A stretch of 64,000 nt of DNA from Trichomonas vaginalis G3 (lineage: Eukaryota; Parabasalia; Trichomonadida; Trichomonadidae): the NCBI RefSeq assembly GCF_026262505.1, contig NC_067208.1, positions 13,959,962 to 14,023,961 on the forward strand, written 5' to 3'. Made by a program: the position numbers and the translations under genes. The stretch's first letter is position 1; the number at the start of each line of letters is the position of its first letter. The notes beneath the pieces are model-generated. The model was not told the DNA's origin. It ran no database searches and saw only the letters and a list, made by a program, of their open reading frames with translations. This document shows positions 39,494-49,105 of this stretch, piece by piece.

Positions 39494-40156
39494 ATGTCAG
39501 TCGAAGCACAGACGTTCACGAACAAATCTAATGGCGAAACATTCACAAAAGGCACTTATAATGATATTGAAGTCTTATGTAGAGACAAGGATGGTTACAT
39601 TAATGCAACAAAGATGTGTCAACAGTTTAGGAAAGACTTTAGAAAGTTGTTGGAAAATAAGTCCTGGGAAGAGTATTATAAGGCATTTTGTGAAGAATAT
39701 AGCAACCGCCGGAATTCCGACGGTTGCTTTTTATACAAAATTCATGCAGGAATTCCTGATGAAATCAAACAGGTTAGAGGAACGTATGTAGACCCAAGAC
39801 TTATAAACTATATAGCAATGTGGGCTTCTCCAAAATATTGCATAGCAGTTGGAAAAATTATGGACTCCATAGACAAGAAAGTTCATGAGAAGTTAGATGA
39901 AGAAGAACTCGAAGATACAGTAGAGAATGCAAAACATTTGTTTGAAGAAGAAGTTGGAAAAATGTGTGAAAAACAATTAGAACATGAACGTGAGATGTGT
40001 TATGGTTATAGAGATTCTCCATACGAACTAGACCAATGGGAACAAGAAGATTTAAAGAGAGAATTTAGAGAATATGAACTCGCTAAGATAGCATTTGAAG
40101 CTGCAGAAAAGATGTTAAAAGTTTGGGGTCGTTTTGTACAAAAATATTGTGAGTAA
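39494..40156 (+). CDS. KilA-N domain protein of Mav-2
   Basis: The 220-aa product has a classic KilA-N domain (~20-125): GTYNDIEVLCRDKDGYINAT, KMCQQFRKDFRKLLENKSW, GTYVDPRLINYIAMWASPKY. A helical, acidic C-terminal region follows (EEELEDTVENAKHLFEEEV) with coiled-coil character. KilA-N proteins of phages and large DNA viruses bind DNA and often act as regulators. The start at 39494 follows the leader TTTTGTATGTAAGAACAG shared with the Mav-1 KilA-N genes. It is unrelated to those genes beyond the domain class, occupies another locus and is framed by direct repeats. Confidence 0.85.
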   Translation: MSVEAQTFTNKSNGETFTKGTYNDIEVLCRDKDGYINATKMCQQFRKDFRKLLENKSWEEYYKAFCEEYSNRRNSDGCFLYKIHAGIPDEIKQVRGTYVDPRLINYIAMWASPKYCIAVGKIMDSIDKKVHEKLDEEELEDTVENAKHLFEEEVGKMCEKQLEHEREMCYGYRDSPYELDQWEQEDLKREFREYELAKIAFEAAEKMLKVWGRFVQKYCE

Positions 40157-40183
40157 ATGAACCATTTAGTTTTGTCATAAACG

Positions 40184-40380
40184 ACCAAAAATAAATTAAA
40201 TCGTTAATGTTTTCAGGTTATTCAATTATGAATTATTTTTGAAGAACTGAAGGTGTCACTATGCCACCATGTGTCACCAGGTTATTTAACTTCTCTGAAA
40301 AATGATGACAACATGACATTTTGACAACATCACTGGAAATATGATGCAGTCCAAAATAAAGTTAGTTTTAAAATTATTTA
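40184..40380. repeat. Single iteron-like unit right of the Mav-2 KilA-N gene
   Basis: Near-identical to 39262-39460 (one is GTCACCATG, the other GCCACCATG near the middle). It separates the KilA-N gene from the primase-helicase gene, where Mav-1 has array B. Confidence 0.85.
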
Positions 40381-40400
40381 TTTTTTTTATTCCTATATAA

Positions 40401-42712
40401 ATGACACAACAAACGACAACAGCAACTATATCGTTTCTGATGAAAAAGTTATTGATTCATTAGTTGAGGAATTAGTTGTGGCAGAAACTAAAACCCTCAA
40501 CGAAAGAATTGGTGAAAACATGATTGATTTACATAACTACCTCAAACATGATGGAGGAAGAGGAAGGAAAACCGGTATGGCTTTATTAGTAAATAAAATA
40601 TCAAATTTAACGATTATAGATGTTGATATCAATAAATCGTACAATGATGAACTTAAAGAAACAGTTAGAAAAGACATTTTATCAAAACTTTCGGATAAAG
40701 ATGTTATCGTTAAAACCGCTTCTGGAGGTCTTCACATTTATTGCAACACTAATTTCTTCTATGCAGTTTCGAACAGAATGATTAAATGCTATTCCTGCAA
40801 TGATTATGATATTGATATCATGACTTCTATAGATGATTCAAAGCGTTCTTTAGTAGTTATGGCTGATTCAAGAGTTCGCAAGAATGCAACAGAACCAATC
40901 AATACATACTCATTCATTCGTGGAAGTTATGACTCAACATTAACCAGAACAGTGAATGATATATTAAATGATTTGAATATTAAGGTAAGAGTTGAACAGA
41001 AGAACGAAGAAATAAAGAGTATAATAAATGAAAACAAAGATGTAAACATTGACGATAAACTTGCCCAGAGCTTAGTTGATGGCATCTGTGATTTTGAAGT
41101 ACATAATGACGGTGGAAACATGAATTTAGAAAAAGAAATAACATTATTCACACTGTTTCAAGCAATTAATTCGTTACCTAATCATTTAATTAATGAAGCA
41201 TACGATAACGTTTATAACTTCTGCAGTTTAACAGAAAATGCAAAAAGTAATTTTGATAAAGCACGTAATAGATATGCACATTTAATGACTTCTCCATTTG
41301 TTTTGGTGAAGATTCTAAAACTATATCAAAAGGAATATTATGATGAATATGTTTTGCCTTTATTACGTAAGCCAAAAATAACATTTGACATCAAACTTGA
41401 TGACTCGTTTTTGATAACAGATATTAGACGCAAGGCTGAAAATCATCAGTATAAAAACAGTTCTGGTGTAATTGAGGATTTATCACGTGTAATCCGTTTT
41501 GTAGATTGTGGAAACAAATACTTCATTCAAAAGGACTATAATATCCACGACAAAATGAATCAAATATCATTCGTTCTTCAATCAAACATGAAAGAGTCAC
41601 TCAAAATGATTAAATTATTTAATGAAGAAGGTAAAACCATAACAGCATGGGATGTACTACTAAATCAATTGTCTTCATTAACCGTTAAGGGTGTTTGCTT
41701 TAAATCTGATTCCCCTGATGTTTTCTCAACGTTTCAAGGTTATAAATACAACGTTCTCGAAAAGCTTGATTACTCAAAAATTGAGATGTTTATGGATTTC
41801 ATTAAAGAAGCCATTTGTGATAATAACGATGAAGTGTATAAATACCTTCTCGGCTGGATTGCATCAATGATTCAACATCCTGGAATCAAGAATGAAACAG
41901 CAATTATTTTGAAAGGACTTCAGGGAACAGGTAAAAACAGATTTACAGACATTATTTCTGAACTTCTCGCTGGTTATTCATGCAAAAACATTACTGAAAT
42001 AGGTGAGCTAACGGGTAATTTCAATTCAGTAGTTGAGAATAAAATGTTTCTTGTACTTAATGAACTCAAGAATGTAGGTGAAGATAGACTCGCAAACTTC
42101 AACGCTTTGAAATCAATTATAACGGATAATGAGATTAGAATTAATGAAAAGAATCAACCCAGAAGAACAGCACAAAACGTTGCTAATTTCATTTTCGTAA
42201 CTAATCACGTTTGCCCTGTCAAAATTGAAGTTGGAGACAGAAGATACGTAGTTTTAAGAGTTAATGGTAAATTTAAGGGTCAATTTGATTACTTCAAGAA
42301 TTTGATGAATTCATGCACAAAGGAATTTTATGATAATTTACTGACGTATTTTATGCAATATGACCTTTCATCATTTAATGTACGAATCATACCGATGACT
42401 GAAGCCAAACAAGATTTAATAGAATTATCAACAAATCCTTTAGATGTATGGATAAATACACATTATGATGAATTGTGTGCAGGTATGACGTGTAAAAATG
42501 TTCTATTCTGCAAACCACCAGACATGAAAGACAAGAATTTCCAAATGAGTATTAAAGATAAATGTGAAAGGAAACAGAGAAGAATAGATGGTAAACAGAT
42601 GTGATGTTATGTTTTGAAAGAAGAAATGAAAGGATTATATAAACAGGTTGAACCAAACGATAATGAGGATTCATTTACTGACGATGAAATACCTGTAAAT
42701 GAAGCTTTATAA
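40401..42712 (+). pseudogene. Primase (AEP) - SF3 helicase, lightly damaged Mav-2 copy
   Basis: The frame from 40478 to 42604 covers 708 residues including primase motifs (GGRGRKTGMALL, IIDVDINKS, TASGGLHIYC) and the helicase (Walker A GLQGTGKN at ~481-488, Walker B MFLVLNE, motif C NFIFVTN). The ATG at 40401 is out of frame with it through a small indel. A TGG-to-TGA change at 42602-42604 removes the last ~36 residues. The Mav-1 stop position is a normal Glu codon here. Each copy therefore carries different lesions in an otherwise well kept gene. Confidence 0.85.
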
Positions 42713-42735
42713 AGTATGATTTGAATTTATTTTTG

Positions 42736-43505
42736 CATTCAACTCCTACAGTGTTGTCAAAATGTCATGTTGTCATCATTTTTCAGAGAAGTTAAATAAC
42801 CTGGTGACACATGGTGACATAGTGACACCTTCAGTTCTTCAAAAATAATTCATAACTGCTTTCCTCATTCAACTCCTACAGTGTTGTCAAAATGTCATGT
42901 TGTCATCATTTTTCAGAGAAGTTAAATAACCTGGTGACACATGGTGACATAGTGACACCTTCAGTTCTTCAAAAATAATTCATAACTGCTTTCCTCATTC
43001 AACTCCTACAGTGTTGTCAAAATGTCATGTTGTCATCATTTTTCAGAGAAGTTAAATAACCTGGTGACACATGGTGACATAGTGACACCTTCAGTTCTTC
43101 AAAAATAATTCATAACTGCTTTCCTCATTCAACTCCTACAGTGTTGTCAAAATGTCATGTTGTCATCATTTTTCAGAGAAGTTAAATAACCTGGTGACAC
43201 ATGGTGACATAGTGACACCTTCAGTTCTTCAAAAATAATTCATAACTGCTTTCCTCATTCAACTCCTACAGTGTTGTCAAAATGTCATGTTGTCATCATT
43301 TTTCAGAGAAGTTAAATAACCTGGTGACACATGGTGACATAGTGACACCTTCAGTTCTTCAAAAATAATTCATAACTGCTTTCCTCATTCAACTCCTACA
43401 GTGTTGTCAAAATGTCATGTTGTCATCATTTTTCAGAGAAGTTAAATAACCTGGTGACACATGGTGACATAGTGACACCTTCAGTTCTTCAAAAATAATT
43501 CATAA
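42736..43505. repeat. Iteron-like tandem array, Mav-2
   Basis: Six units of 130 bp start at 42736, 42866, 42996, 43126, 43256 and 43386, almost without variation. They share with the Mav-1 arrays the core TCAAAATGTCATGTTGTCA and GTGACATAGTGACACC but differ in spacer (TTCAACTCCTACAGTG instead of ATTAATCCCACTATG). It sits at the 3' end of the primase-helicase gene, like array A. Confidence 0.9.
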
Positions 43506-43566
43506 TTGAATAATCTGAAAACATTAACGAAATCATAACTAATAACAAAATTTAATTTTTATATAA

Positions 43567-43677
43567 ATGAATACCCCACAAGCTCAAAATTTACCACGAA
43601 TCATAACAAGGGAGGAAATGATAAAAATGATGCAAGAACAAATTAAAAACAACAAACCACGAAAACTGAGAAGATGA
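43567..43677 (+). CDS. Basic 36-aa peptide gene, Mav-2
   Basis: Begins MNTPQAQNLPRII and ends NNKPRKLRR. It contains ITREEMIKMMQEQ, like the tails of the 60- and 44-aa genes of Mav-1. It is preceded by the typical leader TTTTTATATAA. It lies where Mav-1 has its KilA-N genes. Small, so only moderately sure. Confidence 0.45.
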   Translation: MNTPQAQNLPRIITREEMIKMMQEQIKNNKPRKLRR

Positions 43678-43687
43678 GGAATAAAAA

Positions 43688-43960
43688 TTAAATTTGGATT
43701 GAGTTTAAAAATTCATCTTGATTAAATTCATCTCTTCCAATCAATTTATTTATTCTATTAAATTCTTTTATTTTTGCTTCACTCAGTTTAAGGATTGAAC
43801 GGTAAGTTTCTAATTTTTCGATTATTTCTTTCCTCTCTTTATCGTTTTCAGCCCCACCACATTGCGGCTTCTTTTTGTAATAGCATATTTTTGATTTAAT
43901 TTTGTTTAGTTTCTTTTTATATTCATCATCTAGACTCTTGGCTGCTTCGTTGTCACTCAT
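43688..43960 (-). CDS. Small basic coiled-coil protein, 90 aa (Mav-2, intact)
   Basis: MSDNEAAKSLDDEYKKK start, Lys-rich helices, ends DEFLNSIQI. The segment KKPQCGGAEND corresponds to a degenerate mini-element (43843-43870) with the imperfect hairpin GCCGC-AAT-GTGGT. It follows the integrase by 20 bases and shares its strand. Confidence 0.6.
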   Translation of the reverse strand: MSDNEAAKSLDDEYKKKLNKIKSKICYYKKKPQCGGAENDKERKEIIEKLETYRSILKLSEAKIKEFNRINKLIGRDEFNQDEFLNSIQI

Positions 43961-43980
43961 TTCTTACGAAATAAAAAAAA

Positions 43981-45471
43981 TTAAATATTATTTAAATATA
44001 ATGGAGTAATAAAATAAATCGGAATTTCTATTAATTTATTGTCAACTTCAACTAATACATTACCGTTAATGTATCTAACAAATTCAGCTATTGTGTCAAA
44101 TCTTCGTCTTCTTTTTGTCATTGATTTATCAGTTTTTCCATAATCGAGATGAATCAAAACTTTATCTCCTTGTTTAAAATTCATGAGCCCCGAATTAATT
44201 TGTTCATGTTTAACATCATTTAACCTTTCCATTTGCTTTCTAATATATTCCCATTCTTTTGAAATATCATTTTTCATTTCCACTGGTTTCATGTTTATAG
44301 TTCTATGCCATGTATTATTGTAATAATATACTAACTGCTGTATGATGGAGTCATGATTTCCATCCCAGTATATCTGACCGTTAACCCCTAACGCATCTCT
44401 AAGAGTTCTCATTACCGCATCAACTATTTTATTATGAAACGTATATGGAGAGGATGAAAAGTAAAAATTAATTTGTGGGAAATAATGAGCCATAGCTGCC
44501 TGAAATCCTTTATCACCATCACCCCTTATATTATCTACTCTTTCATGATCTAGTAAGTATTGAATAGCTCTTCTTGTTTCCTGTTCTGTTTTCCCTTTCA
44601 CCGGAATGCAATATAAATATCTGGTGTTAATGTTAATGGCAAATAAATAAGTAACGTTTCCTTTTGAATATTCTAAATGATCGATTTCGTATGAATATGG
44701 ATATGGTGCAAATGAAGGGCGACCAAATTTTTCCTTTAACGGTTGAATTTTTGGGTCAGTTGGTTTATTTAATATTTTGAAATCCTTTTTAAAATCTTTT
44801 TGCTTCTTTAATGTTTGAAATGGATATAATAAAGTGAATGATGAAGGATTAACTGAAGGAGGAGGAGGTACTACCGTTGGAGGTTTTGGTGTTGCAAGTG
44901 GTTTAATTTTATCTGCTTTGATTTTGGATTTCATTCCTCCTTTCATTAATTCTGGATGTATTCTATTCATTTGTTTTAAATATACTGTATATAAAGGTTT
45001 GATATACTTTCCCGCTTCGAGTTTATGTTGAAGGATGAATTCCAAAAGTTGATCTTCATTTAAAAGTCGGGCTGAACATGGTTTAACTAATGAATCATAA
45101 ATTAAAGCTTGTGCATCATTTATGGTTTGAAGGACCTGGGCGTTTTGCGGCTCAGGATTATATAAATTATATAATTCATCAATATCTTCTTCTGTTAATA
45201 CTTTATTTTTGAAATCTTTCATTTGTTTAAGTTGTGATTTAGTTTTTCCCTTTGCATATTCATTATTTTTAATTTTGTCTTTAATTTTAGAAATTATTTT
45301 ATCATGATATTTCAAAATTCTATTTTTATAATACGGATAATAATATTCCATATCATCACCCGTTATATTTTCATCATATTTTTGGAGATATGCTTTTAAA
45401 TCATAATAATCAAGAAAATTTTGATTAAATACTAAATCATCAATTAAAATTTTTAAATCTACATTATTCAT
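43981..45471 (-). CDS. int: Retroviral-type integrase of Mav-2
   Basis: 496 aa, intact. It matches Mav-1 in the rve core (EIDHLEYSKGNV, RGDGDKGFQ, NKIVDAVMRTLRD) and C-terminal tail. The third acidic residue is Asp here too, so this is not a single-copy error. The Pro linker is shorter (one ATPKPPT unit then VVPPPP). The sequence around the mini-element (PEPQNAQVLQTI) lacks the five extra codons of Mav-1. Confidence 0.88.
   Translation of the reverse strand: MNNVDLKILIDDLVFNQNFLDYYDLKAYLQKYDENITGDDMEYYYPYYKNRILKYHDKIISKIKDKIKNNEYAKGKTKSQLKQMKDFKNKVLTEEDIDELYNLYNPEPQNAQVLQTINDAQALIYDSLVKPCSARLLNEDQLLEFILQHKLEAGKYIKPLYTVYLKQMNRIHPELMKGGMKSKIKADKIKPLATPKPPTVVPPPPSVNPSSFTLLYPFQTLKKQKDFKKDFKILNKPTDPKIQPLKEKFGRPSFAPYPYSYEIDHLEYSKGNVTYLFAININTRYLYCIPVKGKTEQETRRAIQYLLDHERVDNIRGDGDKGFQAAMAHYFPQINFYFSSSPYTFHNKIVDAVMRTLRDALGVNGQIYWDGNHDSIIQQLVYYYNNTWHRTINMKPVEMKNDISKEWEYIRKQMERLNDVKHEQINSGLMNFKQGDKVLIHLDYGKTDKSMTKRRRRFDTIAEFVRYINGNVLVEVDNKLIEIPIYFITPLYLNNI
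45124..45153 (-). repeat. Mini-element-like segment in the Mav-2 integrase
   Basis: Minus strand starts GAGCCGCAAAACGCC and ends GTCCTTCAAACC, close to the PolB element (GCCGCAAAGCGGC ... GTCGTAGACC). It encodes the linker PQNAQVLQT. Confidence 0.6.
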
Positions 45472-45597
45472 TTATATAAAAATAAAATAAATGTTTTAGG
45501 GGTGCCCACCTCTTTGAATCATAGTATCAAAACCATCATTAACGGTTCCTTTTGTCTCTTCTGTGGTATTTCATTAAAAATACATTTTTAAATTGTA

Positions 45598-48500
45598 TTA
45601 AATAAATGGCATACAACATCCATTTTCACAACATACAGCCTTAGTGTGTGCTCCTGTTAATGCAGTCTTACCAATTGTTAAGCGAGTCACAGACCTGTTT
45701 TTAAGTTGTAAATTAATATTCTGACCATCAAATATCACTTTATCATTTATTATATCCAAATAATTTTTAGGTGTTAATTGTTTATTTTGTCGTAAACTAA
45801 CACCTTTCATTTTTTGTGCAATCTTTTTAAAATCACTTCCATCAATTGAACCGTTGAATGATGTATAACATTTAGGGCATAAAGCAACCATGTTATCACC
45901 TTGTTTCTCAATTGCTAAACCCAATAACTTCTTCTCATGTGCTTTTTCTTCAGCTTTATTCTTTAATTTAGGTTTAAATTTCTCATCAAAACAGAAGAAA
46001 TCAAATGGTGCGAATTTGAAAATGTTTTTATCATAAAATTGTTTATCAGTAACAATTGCTTGAAATGCTTGAGTGTTAGGAAGATTTGGATCACCAGCGA
46101 TTGCCCAATAAGATGAATCAGTATCACCTTCAATGAAATGAAAACGATTAACATTCATGCATTTATACATAAAATCATAAATGAAAACCAAATACCAGTA
46201 TTTAGCATTATCTAAAGTGAAGAATGCCTCTTGTAAACATGTTTCACATCTATAAAATCTATCTTTGAGCATCATTTGATATGTATCTTCACCTATTTCT
46301 CTTATGTTTTTAAACTTATTTGACATACATGCAACGCGTGCCTTCTGTGCATTCATTATTTTAGTCTTTGCGTAATTTTGTGTATTCATTGCATCGTAAC
46401 CATATGATCCATTAAGTGAAATCTTGCAAAATAAACTTTTTCCTTTATTTCCTTCTAATTCAGCCTTTTGTCTTTCGTTCATAAATTCGTTCGCAAATTC
46501 ATTAAAACAAGTGTTTTTAGTAAATGTTAAAATTGATTGAATATCATCGATGATAAAATGAAATCTGTCGATTAGATACCAAAGATAATAAGAAGAAAAT
46601 GGTTGATATTGGTTGTGTGTTGATGCTAACTGAGTTAATTTTCTCTGTTTCTGGTCAACTGGTAAATTGTTTGATTTCATGTAATTATACATAAAACTGC
46701 CAATTGTTTTTTCATCTGTGATAATATCTAAGTTTCTTATTATCGGTAAAAAGTTTATGTAATCATTAATGTATTTTTCATCAATGTGACCCTTTACTTC
46801 AGCCACAAATAAAGTATTTTTCTTTCTAATTATTCCTAATGCTTTTGCTTTCTTTGTTGCTGTATCACAAATGATAACACCATTCAATCTTCCCGGCATA
46901 TACATTTTATGGTCAGTATATTGAATGAAATCATGAGGATTAGATGAAAATGATGAAGGATATAATGAATTAAAATCAACACCAACGAAATGAGTCATAA
47001 TGTTGGTGGTGTCCTCATTTGATACAGTTTTAGTTTCTGGATTATATGAAAGTTTATTAATGTGTGTGATTCCTTTAAGATTTACTCTATGTTGAACATT
47101 TGATAAACCACCAGTAATTCCATTACGGAGAATGTGATAAGCTTCAACTGAATCTAAAGTCATTGGTAAATTATTTTTTAATGCATAATTTCTTAAATTG
47201 ATTCTTAAACGTTGAACATCTTCATCTTTATTTGATTTCACGACATTGCAATAACAACACATTAACTGACAATTTTCTTTGGTATGTGGTTTTTCATTAT
47301 CGATTCTATCCAATGTTGGTTTATTTGCATATGTAAACGCTTTACCACACATTTTGCATTTAGATGAAAGGATTAAATCCTGATAGTATTGAAAATCATC
47401 CATTGAAACATTATTTTTAGTATCCCTTTTTGCTTTTTCATCTTGTTTCTTATATGATTCAATTTTATATTTCCAATACTTTTTCGTTAATTCAAAACTT
47501 GATTCTATCTCTTCCTCAGGATATTTTTCATTAGGATTAAAGTCTTTATATGCTAAAGCGTAACGAATCATTGAAGCATTCGATGATAAAGAAAGATTAT
47601 GAAGCGTGTCAATTTTATAAACAAATGTTTCTTCAATAATTTTATCAATTGGGTCAATCATAATTTCAACATCTTTATTACAATAATGAATAAAATATTC
47701 TAATCTATTCTTAAAATTTTTAGCATCATTGAGATATATTTGATAATCACTATCTGATATAGTTTCTTGAGTTAATGCTGAATAAAATGAATCTTGAGTG
47801 AATGGTTCCACTTTATATAATTCTTCTTCGTAATTCTCCCACGTGATGAATTGATAAGGGAAAAAGGATTTAACACGTGATTTATTGTTTCCGAAATCTT
47901 GAGTGAATTGGTCTAATGTCCCACCTGCTATATAATTTCTGATGTCAATAAATCTCAATTCATATGGAACGTTTGTTTTCTTTACAATGACTTGCTTAAA
48001 TTGAGAAGATGAACCCAACATTGATTTTATTTTCCATTTTGCAGTGTTTAAATCATGAAGAATTAAATTTAAATCAAACTTTCCCGAATTAAAACCTATG
48101 ATATTCACTTTATTGAATTCCTCATTTAGAAGTTCTTTAAATACTTCCTTCTGTTTTTCATTTAATGTATGAGACAAAGTCCCCACCGTTTGCGACTTCA
48201 ATAATTCATCGTATTGACTCATATTTGATTTAGCAACTAATGAACAGGTTGAAAATAAAAACTCAATCCAGTCAGAAATAAAAGAATCACTCGAAGTTAA
48301 GCAAAAATTCCTCGTATATGTTTTATCATTTAATTTAACCGTTGATGATACCATGAATGGTTTTAAGTAAGCGTTCAAAGTTGCACACTCAGAAAGTTGC
48401 AATTCTTCTTTAGTCTCTAATGTTTCAAAGTCAAAAGTAATATAATATCTTGTCGGTTTATAATATTCCTGCAAATTGTGAGCTAATAACCACTGATATA

Positions 48501-49065
48501 TCTTCTGTTTCGTAATATGTGGTGCATATGGTTGCTGGGTCTTTTGCAATTGAACGTCTTGAATTAATCTTCCATTATTTTCTTTACATTTCTCACAATG
48601 CTTTAAAAATCTTCTTTGGTTTTTCCTTTCTGGATCATCACGGATTGAATAAACTTCTTCTTTACAATATGGACAAACTTTATAGCCGGTGAGTGCTTCA
48701 ACATCTGTTATTCTGTCAGCGTGAAGTTTTCCACATGGACTCTGTGTTAATAAAATATTTACTGTTTCAAATTCTGGATCTATCATTATTGTTTCCACTA
48801 ATGGAAAGTCTACCTTATTTATGTCCACGTCTTCTGGTTGAGGATCACAATAATAGAAATCAATATTAACATTTAACATTCTCGCTAATCTCTCACTTTC
48901 TGATGAAATGTCAAACCCTTCATATGCATCTATTACTTCATTTAAATAACTTCTACGAGTTTTAGGATTAACACCATCAGGAATGTTATAGAAGCGTTTA
49001 AATAACCTTCTACCTTCTGCTCTAATTTGATTATCATTCATTTTAGCTGTTCCGTTTTTGTTCAT
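45598..49065 (-). CDS. polB: Family B DNA polymerase of Mav-2, intact, with internal HNH-like zinc motif
   Basis: 1155 aa. A Cys-rich N-terminal zinc motif (VCPYCKEEVYS ... HCEKCKEN, ~150-180) precedes the 3'-5' exonuclease: Exo I YITFDFETLE (D212/E214), Exo II NIIGFNSGKFDLNL, Exo III HYCNKDVEIM. Polymerase motifs are A DFNSLYPSSF (D697), B KISLNGSYGYD (K881) and C EGDTDSSYW (D981-D983). Between exonuclease and motif A, residues ~570-620 read CKMCGKAF, PTLDRIDN, PHTKENCQLMCCYCN, a signature of HNH/endonuclease VII-like nucleases. This is the replicative enzyme of the element, of the protein-primed type by family membership. A 27-bp hairpin mini-element lies at 48173-48198. The start follows the leader TTTTTATTCTTACATAA, as in Mav-1. 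Confidence 0.92.
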   Translation of the reverse strand: MNKNGTAKMNDNQIRAEGRRLFKRFYNIPDGVNPKTRRSYLNEVIDAYEGFDISSESERLARMLNVNIDFYYCDPQPEDVDINKVDFPLVETIMIDPEFETVNILLTQSPCGKLHADRITDVEALTGYKVCPYCKEEVYSIRDDPERKNQRRFLKHCEKCKENNGRLIQDVQLQKTQQPYAPHITKQKIYQWLLAHNLQEYYKPTRYYITFDFETLETKEELQLSECATLNAYLKPFMVSSTVKLNDKTYTRNFCLTSSDSFISDWIEFLFSTCSLVAKSNMSQYDELLKSQTVGTLSHTLNEKQKEVFKELLNEEFNKVNIIGFNSGKFDLNLILHDLNTAKWKIKSMLGSSSQFKQVIVKKTNVPYELRFIDIRNYIAGGTLDQFTQDFGNNKSRVKSFFPYQFITWENYEEELYKVEPFTQDSFYSALTQETISDSDYQIYLNDAKNFKNRLEYFIHYCNKDVEIMIDPIDKIIEETFVYKIDTLHNLSLSSNASMIRYALAYKDFNPNEKYPEEEIESSFELTKKYWKYKIESYKKQDEKAKRDTKNNVSMDDFQYYQDLILSSKCKMCGKAFTYANKPTLDRIDNEKPHTKENCQLMCCYCNVVKSNKDEDVQRLRINLRNYALKNNLPMTLDSVEAYHILRNGITGGLSNVQHRVNLKGITHINKLSYNPETKTVSNEDTTNIMTHFVGVDFNSLYPSSFSSNPHDFIQYTDHKMYMPGRLNGVIICDTATKKAKALGIIRKKNTLFVAEVKGHIDEKYINDYINFLPIIRNLDIITDEKTIGSFMYNYMKSNNLPVDQKQRKLTQLASTHNQYQPFSSYYLWYLIDRFHFIIDDIQSILTFTKNTCFNEFANEFMNERQKAELEGNKGKSLFCKISLNGSYGYDAMNTQNYAKTKIMNAQKARVACMSNKFKNIREIGEDTYQMMLKDRFYRCETCLQEAFFTLDNAKYWYLVFIYDFMYKCMNVNRFHFIEGDTDSSYWAIAGDPNLPNTQAFQAIVTDKQFYDKNIFKFAPFDFFCFDEKFKPKLKNKAEEKAHEKKLLGLAIEKQGDNMVALCPKCYTSFNGSIDGSDFKKIAQKMKGVSLRQNKQLTPKNYLDIINDKVIFDGQNINLQLKNRSVTRLTIGKTALTGAHTKAVCCENGCCMPFI
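48173..48198 (-). repeat. In-frame mini-element in PolB (Mav-2 only)
   Basis: On the minus strand it reads AAGTCGCAAACGGTGGGG then ACTTTGTC, with arms AAGTC and GACTT. Mav-1 lacks it; the net difference is nine codons (SQTVGTLSH region). It occupies a different site from the Mav-1 PolB insertion. Confidence 0.7.
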
Positions 49066-49105
49066 TTATGTAAGAATAAAAAATAAATAAAAATAAACTT
49101 TATTT

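Noticed and set aside
39470-39497. GTATGT...CAG before KilA-N genes read as a mini-intron
   Set aside because: GTATGT matches a trichomonad 5' splice site, but the CAG follows within about 14 bases and no ACTAAC branch/3' motif is present; far too short.
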